Shown: positions 52,502 to 61,851, numbered from the stretch's first letter. The stretch: DNA of 64,000 nt from JBBTCX01 sp964494205 (GCA_964494205.1 CAZBRD010000003.1:186001-250000); one strand, 5' to 3'. Numbers and translations are program-made. The notes: a model not told the origin generated them from the sequence alone.

Positions 52502-53845
52502 TCAGTTTTGAAACGTGCGCTCAATGAACGTCGTGTCGATGTTGCCGTTGATGAAGTCCGGGTGCGCGAGGACTTTCTGGAGGAACGGTATCGTGGTCTT
52601 CACGCCGTCGATCATGAACTCCCGCAGGCAGCGCTGCATGGAACGGATCGCCTCGTTTCGCGTCGGTTGATGCACGATCAGCTTCGCGATCAACGAATCA
52701 TATCGCGGTGAGACGCGGAACCCGTCGTGGCCATAGGTGTCAACGCGGACGCCCATGCCTCCCGGCGGACGGAACAACGTGACCGTGCCCGCGCTGGGGC
52801 GGAACTTCTCGCTGGGATCTTCCGCGTTAATGCGACATTCGATCGCGTGTCCGCGCGGGATGACCGTTTTTTGTGCAAACGGTAACGCCTCCCCAGCGGA
52901 AGCTCTGATCTGCGTCTTGATAATGTCGATTTCGGTGCAGGCTTCGGTGACAGGATGCTCGACCTGCACGCGAGTGTTCACTTCGATGAAATAGTAACGG
53001 CCCTTTGCGTCGACGAGGAACTCAACTGTGCCCGCGCTGGAGTAACCAGCCGCCTTGCAAAGCTTCACCGCAGAAGCACAGAGGTTATTTCGCGTCCGCG
53101 CGTCGATGTGCGGCGAGGGGGATTCCTCGACCAGTTTTTGATGCCTTCGCTGCAACGTGCAGTCGCGCTCGCCGAGGTAGACGATGTGGCCATGATTGTC
53201 AGCCAGAATCTGCACTTCAACGTGTCGCGGCTTTTCGATGTACTTTTCGAGGTAAACCTCCGCCGAGTTGAATGCGCCCTTCGCTTCCTGACGCGCCTGC
53301 TTTAGGCACGAGGCTAGATCGCCTCGTTCGCGAACGACGCGCATGCCGCGACCGCCGCCGCCGGCTGACGCCTTGATCAAAACGGGATACCCGATTCGCT
53401 CGGCCACCCGCGCCGCGTCATCATCGTCATCGACAAGCCCGTCGCTGCCGGGGATGACGGGAACCCTCGTTTTCATCGCCAGCGTTCGCGCCGAGGCTTT
53501 ATCGCCGAGCAGACGCATGGCTTCGGCGCTGGGGCCGATGAAGTCGATATTGCACGCACGACACTTCTCGGCGAACGCAGCGTTTTCCGCAAGGAACCCG
53601 TAACCCGGATGGATCGCCTCCGCGCCGCTGATTTCAGCCGCAGCGATAATACGATCACTCTTCAAATAACTATCGCGCGGGGCCGGACCGCCGATGCAGA
53701 TCGCGCGATCGGCAAAGTTGAGGTACGATGCGCTGCGGTCCTCTTCGGAAAAGACGCAGACCGTTTCAATGCCAAGCTCATGGCACGCGCGAATGATTCG
53801 CAGCGCGATCTCACCTCGATTGGCAATAAGGATTCTACGGTACAT
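52502..53845 (-). CDS. accC: biotin carboxylase subunit of acetyl-CoA carboxylase
   Basis: A 447-residue biotin carboxylase, normal length. It has the biotin-carboxylase N-terminal YRRILIANRGEIALRIIRAC, the ATP-grasp glycine loop KASAGGGGRGM (158-168), EVNTRVQVEHPVTE (288-301) and an H-P-G-Y-G-F-L-A-E-N motif (79-88). It carboxylates the biotin on AccB using ATP and bicarbonate, in the first step of fatty-acid synthesis. Last gene of pepQ-accB-accC on the minus strand, 78 bases after accB. The carboxyltransferase genes (accA, accD) are not in the window. Confidence 0.96.
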   Translation of the reverse strand: MYRRILIANRGEIALRIIRACHELGIETVCVFSEEDRSASYLNFADRAICIGGPAPRDSYLKSDRIIAAAEISGAEAIHPGYGFLAENAAFAEKCRACNIDFIGPSAEAMRLLGDKASARTLAMKTRVPVIPGSDGLVDDDDDAARVAERIGYPVLIKASAGGGGRGMRVVRERGDLASCLKQARQEAKGAFNSAEVYLEKYIEKPRHVEVQILADNHGHIVYLGERDCTLQRRHQKLVEESPSPHIDARTRNNLCASAVKLCKAAGYSSAGTVEFLVDAKGRYYFIEVNTRVQVEHPVTEACTEIDIIKTQIRASAGEALPFAQKTVIPRGHAIECRINAEDPSEKFRPSAGTVTLFRPPGGMGVRVDTYGHDGFRVSPRYDSLIAKLIVHQPTRNEAIRSMQRCLREFMIDGVKTTIPFLQKVLAHPDFINGNIDTTFIERTFQN

Positions 53846-53923
53846 GCGATCTTAGCTCAGAGGTTCAATCATTTTTGTAGATTAGTTTTGCTGAATACGA
53901 AACGCGTAATGTGAGACGCATGA

Positions 53924-54418
53924 TCAACTGGGGCGCACCAGGAACATCGGCTGGCCGTATTCGACCGTCTGGCCGTTCTTCACCAGAACTCGCTCGATGG
54001 TTCCGGCGACCTCTGCCTTGATCTCGTTGAACACTTTCATTGCTTCGAGGATGCAAACGATAGACCCTGCGTGAACGTTGCTGCCGACCTGAACGAACGG
54101 CGGCGAGCCGGGGTCAGCTGCGGAATAGAAGGTGCCCACCATCGGCGACCCGATTTCCACCAACGCGGAGTCAACTTTCTCAGGAGCGGAGGTCAGTGCG
54201 GGTTCGGGCAAGGGTGCTGCAATCGGCGGTACGTGCATCGTCGGCGCGCTCATGGTCATGACCGGTGGAGCAGTGGTTGAAGGCCGCCGCAAGCTGATCT
54301 CGTCCTCTCCATTCTTGATGGAGATTTCGACGAGGTCATTGGTGACCATCATGTCGACGAGTTGTCGAATCTGATCAATGTCGAGCAAACTTGAAACTCC
54401 CTGATCCGTCACCGACAT
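53924..54418 (-). CDS. accB: biotin carboxyl carrier protein
   Basis: A 164-residue carrier protein with an N-terminal helical part (IDQIRQLVDMMVTNDLVEI), a Pro/Ala-rich linker (about 48-82) and a C-terminal biotinyl domain. The biotinylated lysine is K128 in the EAMKVFNEI motif, a conserved variant of EAMKLMNEI. The linker and the domain lengths are typical. It lies between pepQ and accC on the minus strand, 51 bases after pepQ, and presumably forms one operon with them. Confidence 0.95.
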   Translation of the reverse strand: MSVTDQGVSSLLDIDQIRQLVDMMVTNDLVEISIKNGEDEISLRRPSTTAPPVMTMSAPTMHVPPIAAPLPEPALTSAPEKVDSALVEIGSPMVGTFYSAADPGSPPFVQVGSNVHAGSIVCILEAMKVFNEIKAEVAGTIERVLVKNGQTVEYGQPMFLVRPS

Positions 54419-54469
54419 TTTGTTCTCATCTCTCGAAAAGTCCGTACGGCAACGATCAAAAATCGAAAA

Positions 54470-55579
54470 CTATAGCACCGCTCCTTCGAGCGACTTATCT
54501 ATTTTGCTCAGAACGCGTGCTCCCGTCTTGGTCACAAGCACATCGTCTTCAATTCTTACACCGCCCAACCCGCGAAGATACACTCCCGGTTCGACGGTGA
54601 CGAGCATTCCTTCCGCCAGCGGCTCCTTGGATCGCCAGCTAAGCGACGGCGATTCATGGACTTCCAGACCGAGTCCGTGCCCCAATCCGTGGTCAAAGTG
54701 ATCGCCGTAGCCTGCGTCTTTGATAAAGTCGCGGGCGACGGCGTCAATCTCGTTCATTCTTTTACCCGGACGAATGGCCGCGATCGCACTTTGCTGCGCC
54801 TCCAGCACGATCCGGTACACCTCGCGGAATTTCGGGGAAATCGTACCCATGAAGAAAACACGGGTCAAATCACTACAGTAATTGTTGACGCGTGCCCCCC
54901 AATCTAACAGGAGCAGGCTGCCTTTTTTGAGCTTGCGTTGGCCGGCGTGGGCGTGGGGCAAGGCGGCATTTTCGCCCTCAGCGCTGATGGTGCCAAAAGA
55001 TGGGGCGGACGCACCGCGGCTTTTCATTTCGTACTCAAGCTTCGCGGCGATCTCAAGTTCCGTCTGCCCGATGCGAATGGTCTTGCGAAGCGCATGCATC
55101 GCATCCTCTGCCACGTCGATCGCCTTCACGATGGAATCGACTTCAACCTTCTCCTTGATCGAGCGCATCGGAGACACGATGGACGGCGCTTCCTTGAATC
55201 GCGTGTCGGGTGCTTTCTTTTTCAGCGATTTCAGATCGCCGGCAGTCACGCGATCAAACTGTAGCCAAAGCGTCTCTAGCTTGAGTTTCTCGCACACTTT
55301 GGCGATCTCGTCGTTGAGCCAGCCCTTGCGCATCCAGCGCGTCACCCACGGGCATTCGAGGTTGATCGACTCATCAAAGCGCATATCGGTGATGACGTGC
55401 ACATCCTTCTGGCGGATCAGCACGGCTGAGACCTCGCCGGTGAATCCGATGAGGTAGAAGTAATCCGGCGGGTGCGTCACGAGCAGGGCACTCACGCCCT
55501 TTTCTTGCATCTTTTCGCGACACGCCGCGAGCCGACTTTTGACGATTGGCGACGGGCCTTTGGATTTGGTCTTTGCCAT
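54470..55579 (-). CDS. M24-family Xaa-Pro aminopeptidase/dipeptidase
   Basis: A 369-residue creatinase/prolidase-type metallopeptidase. The five metal ligands are visible: D226 and D237 (LLLDWGARVNNYCSDLTRVF), H301 (DHGLGHGLGLEVHE), E330 (VTVEPGVYL) and E344 (GVRIEDDVLVT). It releases residues linked to proline in small peptides. First gene of the pepQ-accB-accC block. Upstream on the minus strand, TTGACA at 55689-55694 with TAATGA 16 bases later could be its promoter. The efp gene that often joins this cluster is absent. Confidence 0.93.
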   Translation of the reverse strand: MAKTKSKGPSPIVKSRLAACREKMQEKGVSALLVTHPPDYFYLIGFTGEVSAVLIRQKDVHVITDMRFDESINLECPWVTRWMRKGWLNDEIAKVCEKLKLETLWLQFDRVTAGDLKSLKKKAPDTRFKEAPSIVSPMRSIKEKVEVDSIVKAIDVAEDAMHALRKTIRIGQTELEIAAKLEYEMKSRGASAPSFGTISAEGENAALPHAHAGQRKLKKGSLLLLDWGARVNNYCSDLTRVFFMGTISPKFREVYRIVLEAQQSAIAAIRPGKRMNEIDAVARDFIKDAGYGDHFDHGLGHGLGLEVHESPSLSWRSKEPLAEGMLVTVEPGVYLRGLGGVRIEDDVLVTKTGARVLSKIDKSLEGAVL

Positions 55580-56016
55580 TTCTCAGGAATCCTCGGAAAA
55601 CGACTCATACGAAAGCGGCCTCGTTGGGTGAGGCCGTCTTTCTAACCGCTCTACTAGGCGGTGTCATCATTAGGCGAGCCTATGAACCTGTCAAAGATGG
55701 GAAATTGTCGCCGGTTCGCAGGCATGCAAGGCGCTGTCGCATGACAGAAAAGGCGGTCCCAATCGCCTTAGTTTTAGTGTTGACACAGGGTTAAGGGTCG
55801 TAGATGCTATCGCCCGACGAGGGGGTACGTTCATCGTCCCGGCGCGGCGACGACGGGCGGACACCGCGTTGTCTTTCAAGCAAAACCGGTTGTCGGAATA
55901 CCGGATGAGATGTCAGCGTCAGCGGAAGCTGCCACGCCGGGCTATCGGTCTCTTGGTTCCCCCAACGGAAGTTAGTCGGGCGGCCCGGGTCGGTGAGAAA
56001 AAAGGAAAGAGTCTAA
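55580..56016. other. intergenic region between pepQ and the pyrophosphatase gene
   Basis: About 437 bases. It has a CGGCCTC/GAGGCCG hairpin (near 55616-55638), a perfect -35-like TTGACA at 55689-55694 on the minus strand and another at 55780-55785 on the plus strand, each with a poor -10. A long leader before the pyrophosphatase is possible, but I recognise no riboswitch. No gene seen. Confidence 0.45.
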
Positions 56017-58518
56017 ATGTTAGAACAGTTATTGAATCGGAAGTGGGCCATGCTGCCCAGAATCGTGTTGATGTTGACGGCGGCAGCCGTGTTGCTGGGG
56101 GCTGTGCCGGCGATGGCCAGTGAGGCTGACCTGGCCATTCCAGATTTGCATGAAGGCAAGTTCCATATCTTTGGCGGCACGATCAGCGCCTACAACCTTT
56201 TGCTCTGGGGCGCATTCATCATTGCGATCACTCTAGGCTTCAGTCTTTATTTGTTCTTCGCGATTAGAAAATTGCCTGCCCATAAGTCCATGTTGGACGT
56301 CGCGAGCATAATCTACGCGACATGTAAGACCTACCTTTTCCAGCAAGGCAAATTCCTCTTGATGTTGTTCGCCATCATGGGCAGCATCATGTACTACTAT
56401 TTTGTCTATCTGCAACATAAGCCGCCCGCTACGGCCTTTCAGGTTCTGTTCTACTCCATCATTGGAATGGGCGGCTCGTACCTCGTGGCGTGGTTTGGTA
56501 TTCGCGTAAACACGTACGCCAACGCCCGGACAGCATTTGCATCGCTTCGCGATGAACCGTGGGACGTTGTCAAGATTCCGCTTCGCGCCGGCATGTCAGT
56601 CGGGTTGTTCCTGATCTCACTCGAACTGATCATGATGGTCATCATCCTGCTTTTCGTGCCGCGAGACCGCGTCGGCATTTGCTTCCTTGGGTTCGCGATC
56701 GGTGAATCGCTTGGTGCGTCTGCATTGCGAATTGCGGGCGGTATCTTCACCAAGATCGCGGACATCGGGTCAGACTTGATGAAGATTGTCTTCAATGTGA
56801 AAGAGGACGATCCTCGTAATCCGGGTGTGATTGCAGACTGTACCGGTGACAACGCCGGTGACTCTGTCGGCCCCACGGCAGACGGCTTTGAAACCTACGG
56901 TGTGACCGGCGTCGCGCTCATCGCGTTCATTACGCTGGCGGTTACTCAGGCTGCGGGCATCGACAATTACCTTGACATTCAAGCCAAGTTGATTGTCTGG
57001 ATTTTCGCGATGCGCTTCCTGATGGACTGCATGTCCGGTATTTCGTACTTCATCAACCAGGCGATTTCCGAGTCCAAGTACAAGGGCCTTAAGGAATTCA
57101 ATTTCGAAGCTCCGCTGACACGTCTGATCTGGATCGCGTCGATCCTTTGTATTTCGACCTCGTTCTTCATGAGCTGGTTGCTTATCAGCGATATTTCCGT
57201 GATTAAGGGCGGTGTCACAACTACGCTTCCTGATCTTTGGTGGCACCTGGCGTCGATTATCAGCTGCGGCACATTGGCCGCTGTGCTCATTCCGGAATTC
57301 ACCAAGATTTTCACCAGCTCCCACTCAAAGCACGTACACGAGGTTGTAACGGCCTCACGCGAAGGCGGTGCTTCGTTGACCATTCTCTCCGGAATCGTCG
57401 CAGGTAACTTTAGCGCGTTCTGGATAGGAATGCTGGTCATGGCGCTTATGGCTGGAGCCTATTTCGTTAGCATGATGGGGGGTACAGATCCGAGTACAGC
57501 CCAGGGGCTAACCGCGATCATGGGAAAACACGGCGCGATCTTTGCGTTTGGTCTGGTGGCGTTCGGGTTCCTATGCATGGGGCCGGTCAATATCGCGGTA
57601 GATAGCTACGGTCCTGTGACGGACAACGCGCAATCGATTTTCGAACTGGCACAAACCGAATCAATCCCCGGCATCAAAGAGGAAATCAAACGGGATTTCG
57701 GATTTACCCCTGACTTTGAGCGTGGAAAGCACCATCTTGAAGCCAACGACTCAGCCGGAAACACTTTTAAGGCTACCGCCAAACCAGTGTTGATTGGAAC
57801 AGCCGTCGTCGGCGCGACGACGATGATTTTCTCGATCATTCTGCTCCTCGAGAAAGCAGGCTTGTTGGCCATCAGTTTGACCGATGCACCTGTTCTTCTT
57901 GGCTTCATCTGCGGCGGTGCGGTTGTTTACTGGTTCTGCGGTGCGTCGATGCAGGCGGTGACCACCGGTGCGTATAGCGCGGTCGAGTTCATCAAGAAAA
58001 ACATGAACCTCAACAAGAAAGAGGCCGACATCAACGACTCGATCACCGTGGTTCAGATTTGCACGAAGTACGCTCAAAAGGGTATGTGGAACATCTTCGT
58101 CGCACTGATGACCATCACCCTCGCGTTTGCGTTCTTTGATCCCAACTTCTTCGTGGCGTACCTGGTCTCCATCGCCGTGTTCGGTCTATTCCAGGCGATT
58201 TACATGGCCAACGCAGGCGGTGCGTGGGACAACGCTAAGAAGCTCGTCGAAGTCGACTTCAAGGAAAAGAACACGCCGGTTCACGCAGCCACGGTCATTG
58301 GTGATACCGTCGGCGATCCGTTCAAGGATACTTCGTCGGTCGCCTTGAACCCGATCATCAAGTTCTCGACGCTATTCGGACTTCTGGCCGTGGAAATCGC
58401 TGTGGAAATGAAGGACGCTGGTCACGGTCAACGCTGCACAATCATCGGAGCGGTCATGCTGGCCGTCGCGTTGATCTTCGTATGGCGTTCGTTCTACGCG
58501 ATGCGAATTCCGCGATAG
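56017..58518 (+). CDS. hppA: membrane-bound proton-translocating pyrophosphatase, divergent
   Basis: An 833-residue protein with about 16 membrane helices that couples pyrophosphate hydrolysis to ion pumping. Motifs are ADIGSDLMKIVFNVKEDDPRNP (248-269, in two parts), DCTGDNAGDSVGPTADGFET (274-293), DSYGPVTDNAQ and GDTVGDPFKDTSS near the end. GNTFKATAK (581-589) has Lys585 at the position that makes the enzyme K+-independent. It is longer than most (660-770) owing to an N-terminal signal-like segment (up to about 35) and an insertion at about 550-575. The start has AAAGGAAAG seven bases upstream; a terminator follows. Confidence 0.9.
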   Translation: MLEQLLNRKWAMLPRIVLMLTAAAVLLGAVPAMASEADLAIPDLHEGKFHIFGGTISAYNLLLWGAFIIAITLGFSLYLFFAIRKLPAHKSMLDVASIIYATCKTYLFQQGKFLLMLFAIMGSIMYYYFVYLQHKPPATAFQVLFYSIIGMGGSYLVAWFGIRVNTYANARTAFASLRDEPWDVVKIPLRAGMSVGLFLISLELIMMVIILLFVPRDRVGICFLGFAIGESLGASALRIAGGIFTKIADIGSDLMKIVFNVKEDDPRNPGVIADCTGDNAGDSVGPTADGFETYGVTGVALIAFITLAVTQAAGIDNYLDIQAKLIVWIFAMRFLMDCMSGISYFINQAISESKYKGLKEFNFEAPLTRLIWIASILCISTSFFMSWLLISDISVIKGGVTTTLPDLWWHLASIISCGTLAAVLIPEFTKIFTSSHSKHVHEVVTASREGGASLTILSGIVAGNFSAFWIGMLVMALMAGAYFVSMMGGTDPSTAQGLTAIMGKHGAIFAFGLVAFGFLCMGPVNIAVDSYGPVTDNAQSIFELAQTESIPGIKEEIKRDFGFTPDFERGKHHLEANDSAGNTFKATAKPVLIGTAVVGATTMIFSIILLLEKAGLLAISLTDAPVLLGFICGGAVVYWFCGASMQAVTTGAYSAVEFIKKNMNLNKKEADINDSITVVQICTKYAQKGMWNIFVALMTITLAFAFFDPNFFVAYLVSIAVFGLFQAIYMANAGGAWDNAKKLVEVDFKEKNTPVHAATVIGDTVGDPFKDTSSVALNPIIKFSTLFGLLAVEIAVEMKDAGHGQRCTIIGAVMLAVALIFVWRSFYAMRIPR

Positions 58519-58550
58519 TCGCGAAAGTATCATAAGCAATAGACCAATCG

Positions 58551-58593
58551 AATCGCCTCGTTTCCCGAAGAAGGGACGAGGCGATTCTTTTTG
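58551..58593 (+). terminator. Rho-independent terminator after hppA
   Basis: An 11-bp stem AATCGCCTCGT/ACGAGGCGATT with a 14-base loop, then CTTTTTGG, 33 bases after the stop codon. Confidence 0.9.
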
Positions 58594-58669
58594 GCTCACA
58601 CGGTAACGAGCTAATTCGGGTTTCAAACGATACCAGTACCCAGTATTTAAGGGCGGATTGCTAAGTTTT

Positions 58670-58752
58670 GTCACGTAGTGACAGCGCGAGAATAGCCCAG
58701 CCTTTCAAGGCTGGGTGACGTGTGGATATGCGAGCCGAAGTGCCGTAGGCAC
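58670..58752 (+). repeat. three-hairpin REP element, copy 4
   Basis: GTCACGTAGTGAC, GAGAATAG, CCCAGCCTT-TC-AAGGCTGGG, GTGA, about 24 bases, GTGCCGTAGGCAC. Length 83, same orientation as copy 1. Confidence 0.88.
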
Positions 58753-58903
58753 GACTGATCGATTATCAAAAGCGCTGTTATTTATTGAAATGCGCATTAG
58801 GTTGAGCTTGGCGTGACGTTGCTTCGACCGTTGGCCGCTCGAGGCAGAACGCGGATTGCATCAAACCATCATCGCCCTTTGCGCAAGCAAAGGCGAATCG
58901 TAG

Positions 58904-58924
58904 GGTGGGTGCTCTGCACCCACC
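58904..58924. repeat. GGTGGGTGC palindrome
   Basis: GGTGGGTGC-TCT-GCACCCACC, preceded by GAATCGTAG. It shares the lead-in with the GGCGGGT elements at 1480 and 33715, so it is probably a subtype. Confidence 0.75.
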
Positions 58925-58932
58925 TGCTTATC

Positions 58933-59721
58933 TCAGGCCGACGCACCGCAATATCGACGCAGCCCGTAATTCCAGAATCGGCTCGAAAGGAAAAACGCAA
59001 TCGCGGCGATGGCAAGCGCTAACGCCACACTCTTGGTTGTTGTCTTGCCCACCAGCGCGCCGGCGGGAAAGTTAATCAAGAACGCAAGCGGAACGACGTA
59101 GGTTAGGAAGTATCGAACCATTGGCCGGTAAATATCTACGGGATAACGGCCTGCCTCAAAGATGTTCCAGAAAACCATTTCGATGTTCGAGACCTTCGTA
59201 AACCAAAAGGAAAGCGTGCCCAGGCACAGCCAGAATGAGTAAATGGTCACTGTTCCTGCGAACATTAACGCCAGGAAAAGCAGGATGTTTTGCGCGTGTA
59301 TTCCCCCGGCAGACTTATACATGCCGAAAAGGGCAACGATAAACCCCGAAAGAATGTCCGTGATTCGCCACACGACCACGCGCCGCATGCTCGTAAAAAA
59401 CTGGCTGTTGATCGGCTTGAGCAGCACGAAGTCAAGCGTCCCCTCGCGAACGTTCTCCATGAGCATTCGCATGTTCGGTGCGATGACCATGCCGATGAGG
59501 CCGGTCATGGTGCGAAAAACACCGAGCAGCGTGAGCAGTTGATACACGTTCCAACCGGCGAGGGACTGCGTGTTCGAGAAGATCGTCCATAGTCCGACGA
59601 ATTCGCCGCCCAACTGAACAAACGACATGATCACATGGCCCAGGAAGTCCGCTCGATAGGCGGTCGACTCCTGAATGCTGACACGCACGAACAGACCGAT
59701 GAGGCCCAAGTACCGAGACAT
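58933..59721 (-). CDS. ABC-2-type transporter permease
   Basis: A 262-residue protein with six membrane helices, matching the ABC-2 family (DUF990-like) permeases. Segments such as FLLKPINSQFF-type (here LDFVLLKPINSQFFTSMRRV) between helices 2 and 3 are characteristic. The coupling ATPase gene is not in the window; on this strand it would be upstream of 59721, where there is no gene. The solute is unknown. The C-terminal Arg-rich RFWNYGLRRYCG is typical of the family. Confidence 0.85.
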   Translation of the reverse strand: MSRYLGLIGLFVRVSIQESTAYRADFLGHVIMSFVQLGGEFVGLWTIFSNTQSLAGWNVYQLLTLLGVFRTMTGLIGMVIAPNMRMLMENVREGTLDFVLLKPINSQFFTSMRRVVVWRITDILSGFIVALFGMYKSAGGIHAQNILLFLALMFAGTVTIYSFWLCLGTLSFWFTKVSNIEMVFWNIFEAGRYPVDIYRPMVRYFLTYVVPLAFLINFPAGALVGKTTTKSVALALAIAAIAFFLSSRFWNYGLRRYCGASA

Positions 59722-59964
59722 CCGCGGAATTATATCGAAGCCCCTTCATATTCACAGCGCTCGACGCATCAGCCGAGTACTCGCGATCAGCTGTGGTGTT
59801 ATTGATTTTGACGGGAACTTCCAGAGCGTTGGATCGAGTGTGCGGGGCACATGCCGATTCCACTAATCTTTCGCGAGAACGCTCTGGCGGCGATCTGAGA
59901 GATCTATCAGAGCCGAGAGCGCGAGCGACCGGTTTTTTGTGGTCTTGGTATTTCGAGCATCATC

Positions 59965-60047
59965 GTCCCGCTAGAGATGAACCGAGAATAGCCCAGCACA
60001 AAGTGCTGGGTAAGTAGAACATCTAAGGGAAAGAGTGCCGTAGGCAC
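59965..60047 (+). repeat. three-hairpin REP element, copy 5
   Basis: A degenerate first 13-mer (GTCCCGCTAGAGA), GAGAATAG, CCCAGCAC-AAA-GTGCTGGG, GTAA, about 22 bases, GTGCCGTAGGCAC. Length 83, same orientation as copies 1 and 4. Confidence 0.82.
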
Positions 60048-60111
60048 GACTGAACCGTGACCCGTTACTATAAAGGAAGCGTGTAATAACACGATGGTGG
60101 CCGTTCATCTT

Positions 60112-60143
60112 GTAATTCGTAATTCGCAATTAGTAATTCGTAG
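60112..60143. repeat. AATTCG tract
   Basis: Three copies of TAATTCG and one TAATTCGC-like variant within 32 bases. It is probably slippage-derived. Confidence 0.5.
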
Positions 60144-60264
60144 AGTGCCACAGCGTGTCACTACTTAACACTTTTTTTCAATTTCTAGCCATTAGCCATT
60201 TTGAACACCAGGTGGACGGCCTCAAGTAAAGATGGAACTACCTGCCTAGCCTAACATGGGTAGT

Positions 60265-60296
60265 AAAAAAAGAACCGGCCCCAATGACGGGGCCGG
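60265..60296 (-). terminator. Rho-independent terminator after the export gene
   Basis: On the minus strand an 8-bp stem CCGGCCCC/GGGGCCGG (loop six bases), then TTCTTTTTTT (the A-run at 60265-60271 on the plus strand), 25 bases after the stop codon. Confidence 0.93.
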
Positions 60297-60320
60297 CCCG
60301 ATCTTCACTCTCCAACCCGA

Positions 60321-61505
60321 TTACGGTGCCGGGCGGTTGATCAGGTTCTGTAGCGACGTGTTTCGCTGCAGGAACCCGAGCGGGTCATACTGGTTCTGTA
60401 GGTCTCCGCCGCCACCGCTTCCGTTCTGTTGGCTATTTCGGTTCATGTACTCAACACCCCTGACATTGTACGTCACGCTGACACCGGCTCGCAGGAAGAT
60501 GTTGCGATTGATGAACTCCTCGATGCGCGTGCCGATCGTGTCGGGGACCCAGAAGATGTCGCCGCCCGCCAGCGCGATGTTTGGATCGCTGCCGTGTCTG
60601 AGGCGTTTCAGATCAAGCTTGACGTGAATGTCACTGCCGTCAGGCATGCGCCGAATCAGCGTGCCTTCGGGCGGAGTCACGTTATCGCGAGTGCCGCCGG
60701 CAGCGGCCAGTGCCTGCAATATCGTGATCTCGGACCCGGACGGATACATCTGCGGGCCCATGCGATTAACAAGGCCGCCGACAAAGATCGTATTGGGCAC
60801 AGCTGCGCCGACTTCGACGATATCGCCGTTCTGCAACGGCGCTTCAGCCAACGCTTCCTGCATCTCGTAGGGATCGCGGAGGTTGTAGACCGTCCGCTGA
60901 TCTGGTTCGCGGATTCGTCGAAGTGTCACATAGCCGGAAGCCGTTTCGGAAACGCCGCCCGCCAGGATGATCGCATGCAGCGCGGTGCGTTCATTTCTTT
61001 TCAAGGCAACCATGCCGGGAACGGTGGCTGCCCCGACAACGACGACCCGCGTGACGTCAGTTTCGTTGATGTCGATGTGCGCGACAGTCTGTGCATAGAC
61101 GGCAGGGACATACGCCTTGAAAATGGCTTTCTCCGCGTCTTCAAGCTCCAGTCCTTCGACCTTGACCTGTCCGACGAGCGGCGCGGTAATTTCGCCATTG
61201 CGATCGACGCGACACTGGAATGGCGGCATGGGTGCTGCTTCGCCCATGCCGGTCAGAGTCACGGTGAAGACGTCGCCCATGCCCAAAGTGTAGCGACGGA
61301 GATAGTCATCCACGTTGATCTTTGGAATGGGTCTTTCGGCGGCTATTTCCAATTGCGCCTTGTCCATGCGATCCTGCAATTCGAGGAAGTCGCTGAACTT
61401 CATGCGGTTGTCCTTCGCACAACCGGCAAACGTCATGCCAACGAAGATCGAAGCGACGATTGCGGCCGTCTTTTGGCGGAGAGTACGATTCAGCCAGGCG
61501 TTCAT
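60321..61505 (-). CDS. polysaccharide export outer-membrane lipoprotein (Wza-like, SLBB)
   Basis: A 394-residue protein with lipobox TFAGC (C29). A Wza-type poly_export domain (about 70-150; YTLGMGDVFTVTLTG and CRVDRNGEITAPLVGQVKVE) is followed by two SLBB-like beta-grasp repeats (about 155-330; VVVVGAATVPGMVALK and NTIFVGGLVNRMGPQMYP). It likely forms an outer-membrane channel for exopolysaccharide. The C-terminus is Asn/Gln/Gly-rich. The start has GAGGG eight bases upstream and a strong terminator follows the gene. No Wzc or other partner is adjacent; the flippase at 24 kb may be functionally linked. Confidence 0.9.
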   Translation of the reverse strand: MNAWLNRTLRQKTAAIVASIFVGMTFAGCAKDNRMKFSDFLELQDRMDKAQLEIAAERPIPKINVDDYLRRYTLGMGDVFTVTLTGMGEAAPMPPFQCRVDRNGEITAPLVGQVKVEGLELEDAEKAIFKAYVPAVYAQTVAHIDINETDVTRVVVVGAATVPGMVALKRNERTALHAIILAGGVSETASGYVTLRRIREPDQRTVYNLRDPYEMQEALAEAPLQNGDIVEVGAAVPNTIFVGGLVNRMGPQMYPSGSEITILQALAAAGGTRDNVTPPEGTLIRRMPDGSDIHVKLDLKRLRHGSDPNIALAGGDIFWVPDTIGTRIEEFINRNIFLRAGVSVTYNVRGVEYMNRNSQQNGSGGGGDLQNQYDPLGFLQRNTSLQNLINRPAP

Positions 61506-61851
61506 GTGATAACCCTCATAGCGTGTTTGTCGGGCTTTTCGCGGGCAACTATCGGACCCTCCCGCGATGTATTGGGCGTTTTCGTCAAATTGATGGGTAT
61601 TGGTGAAGCTAATTCCGTTTCAAGTGTGGATGTCTGCCGAAAACTGGGTTTTCTGTATTGATACGCGGGCGGACTAGGACAAGTGACAACGAACGCCGAC
61701 CGTCAAACCAAGTTGAGGCAGCTTCACTATCCGCTTAACATCGAGGTAGTTTCGGTTGGGTTGGACGCGCACAGACACTCTGCTCATAAACTGCCGAAGA
61801 AATGAATACGTACGCTGGGTTTACCGGCGAAGGCGTTTGAAAGGTGCTTTG
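61506..61851. other. intergenic, divergent promoter region
   Basis: About 346 bases between divergent genes. I see no gene, repeat or strong promoter match. It should hold the promoters of both the export gene and the acyltransferase gene. Confidence 0.5.

Larger units (their letters stand above)
58519..58932. other. intergenic region with terminator and repeats
   Basis: About 414 bases between the pyrophosphatase and the convergent ABC-2 permease gene. It holds a terminator, a three-hairpin REP copy, a CGCCTTTGC-type hairpin near 58873-58893 and a GGTGGGTGC palindrome. No gene seen. Confidence 0.65.
59722..60320. other. intergenic region, mainly repeats
   Basis: About 600 bases without a gene, between the ABC-2 permease start and the export-protein stop. 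It holds a three-hairpin REP copy, a CGTGT-AATA-ACACG hairpin (60080-60093), an AATTCG tract (60112-60143) and the terminator of the export gene. Frames of 60-75 codons here run through the repeats and are not credible. Confidence 0.7.

Noticed and set aside
55616..55638. Terminator on the plus strand before hppA
   Set aside because: The hairpin has only a short, interrupted T-run and no plus-strand gene ends before it.
59675..60017. Short plus-strand frames after the ABC-2 permease
   Set aside because: They overlap the REP element or lie antisense to the permease and show no ribosome site or family pattern.
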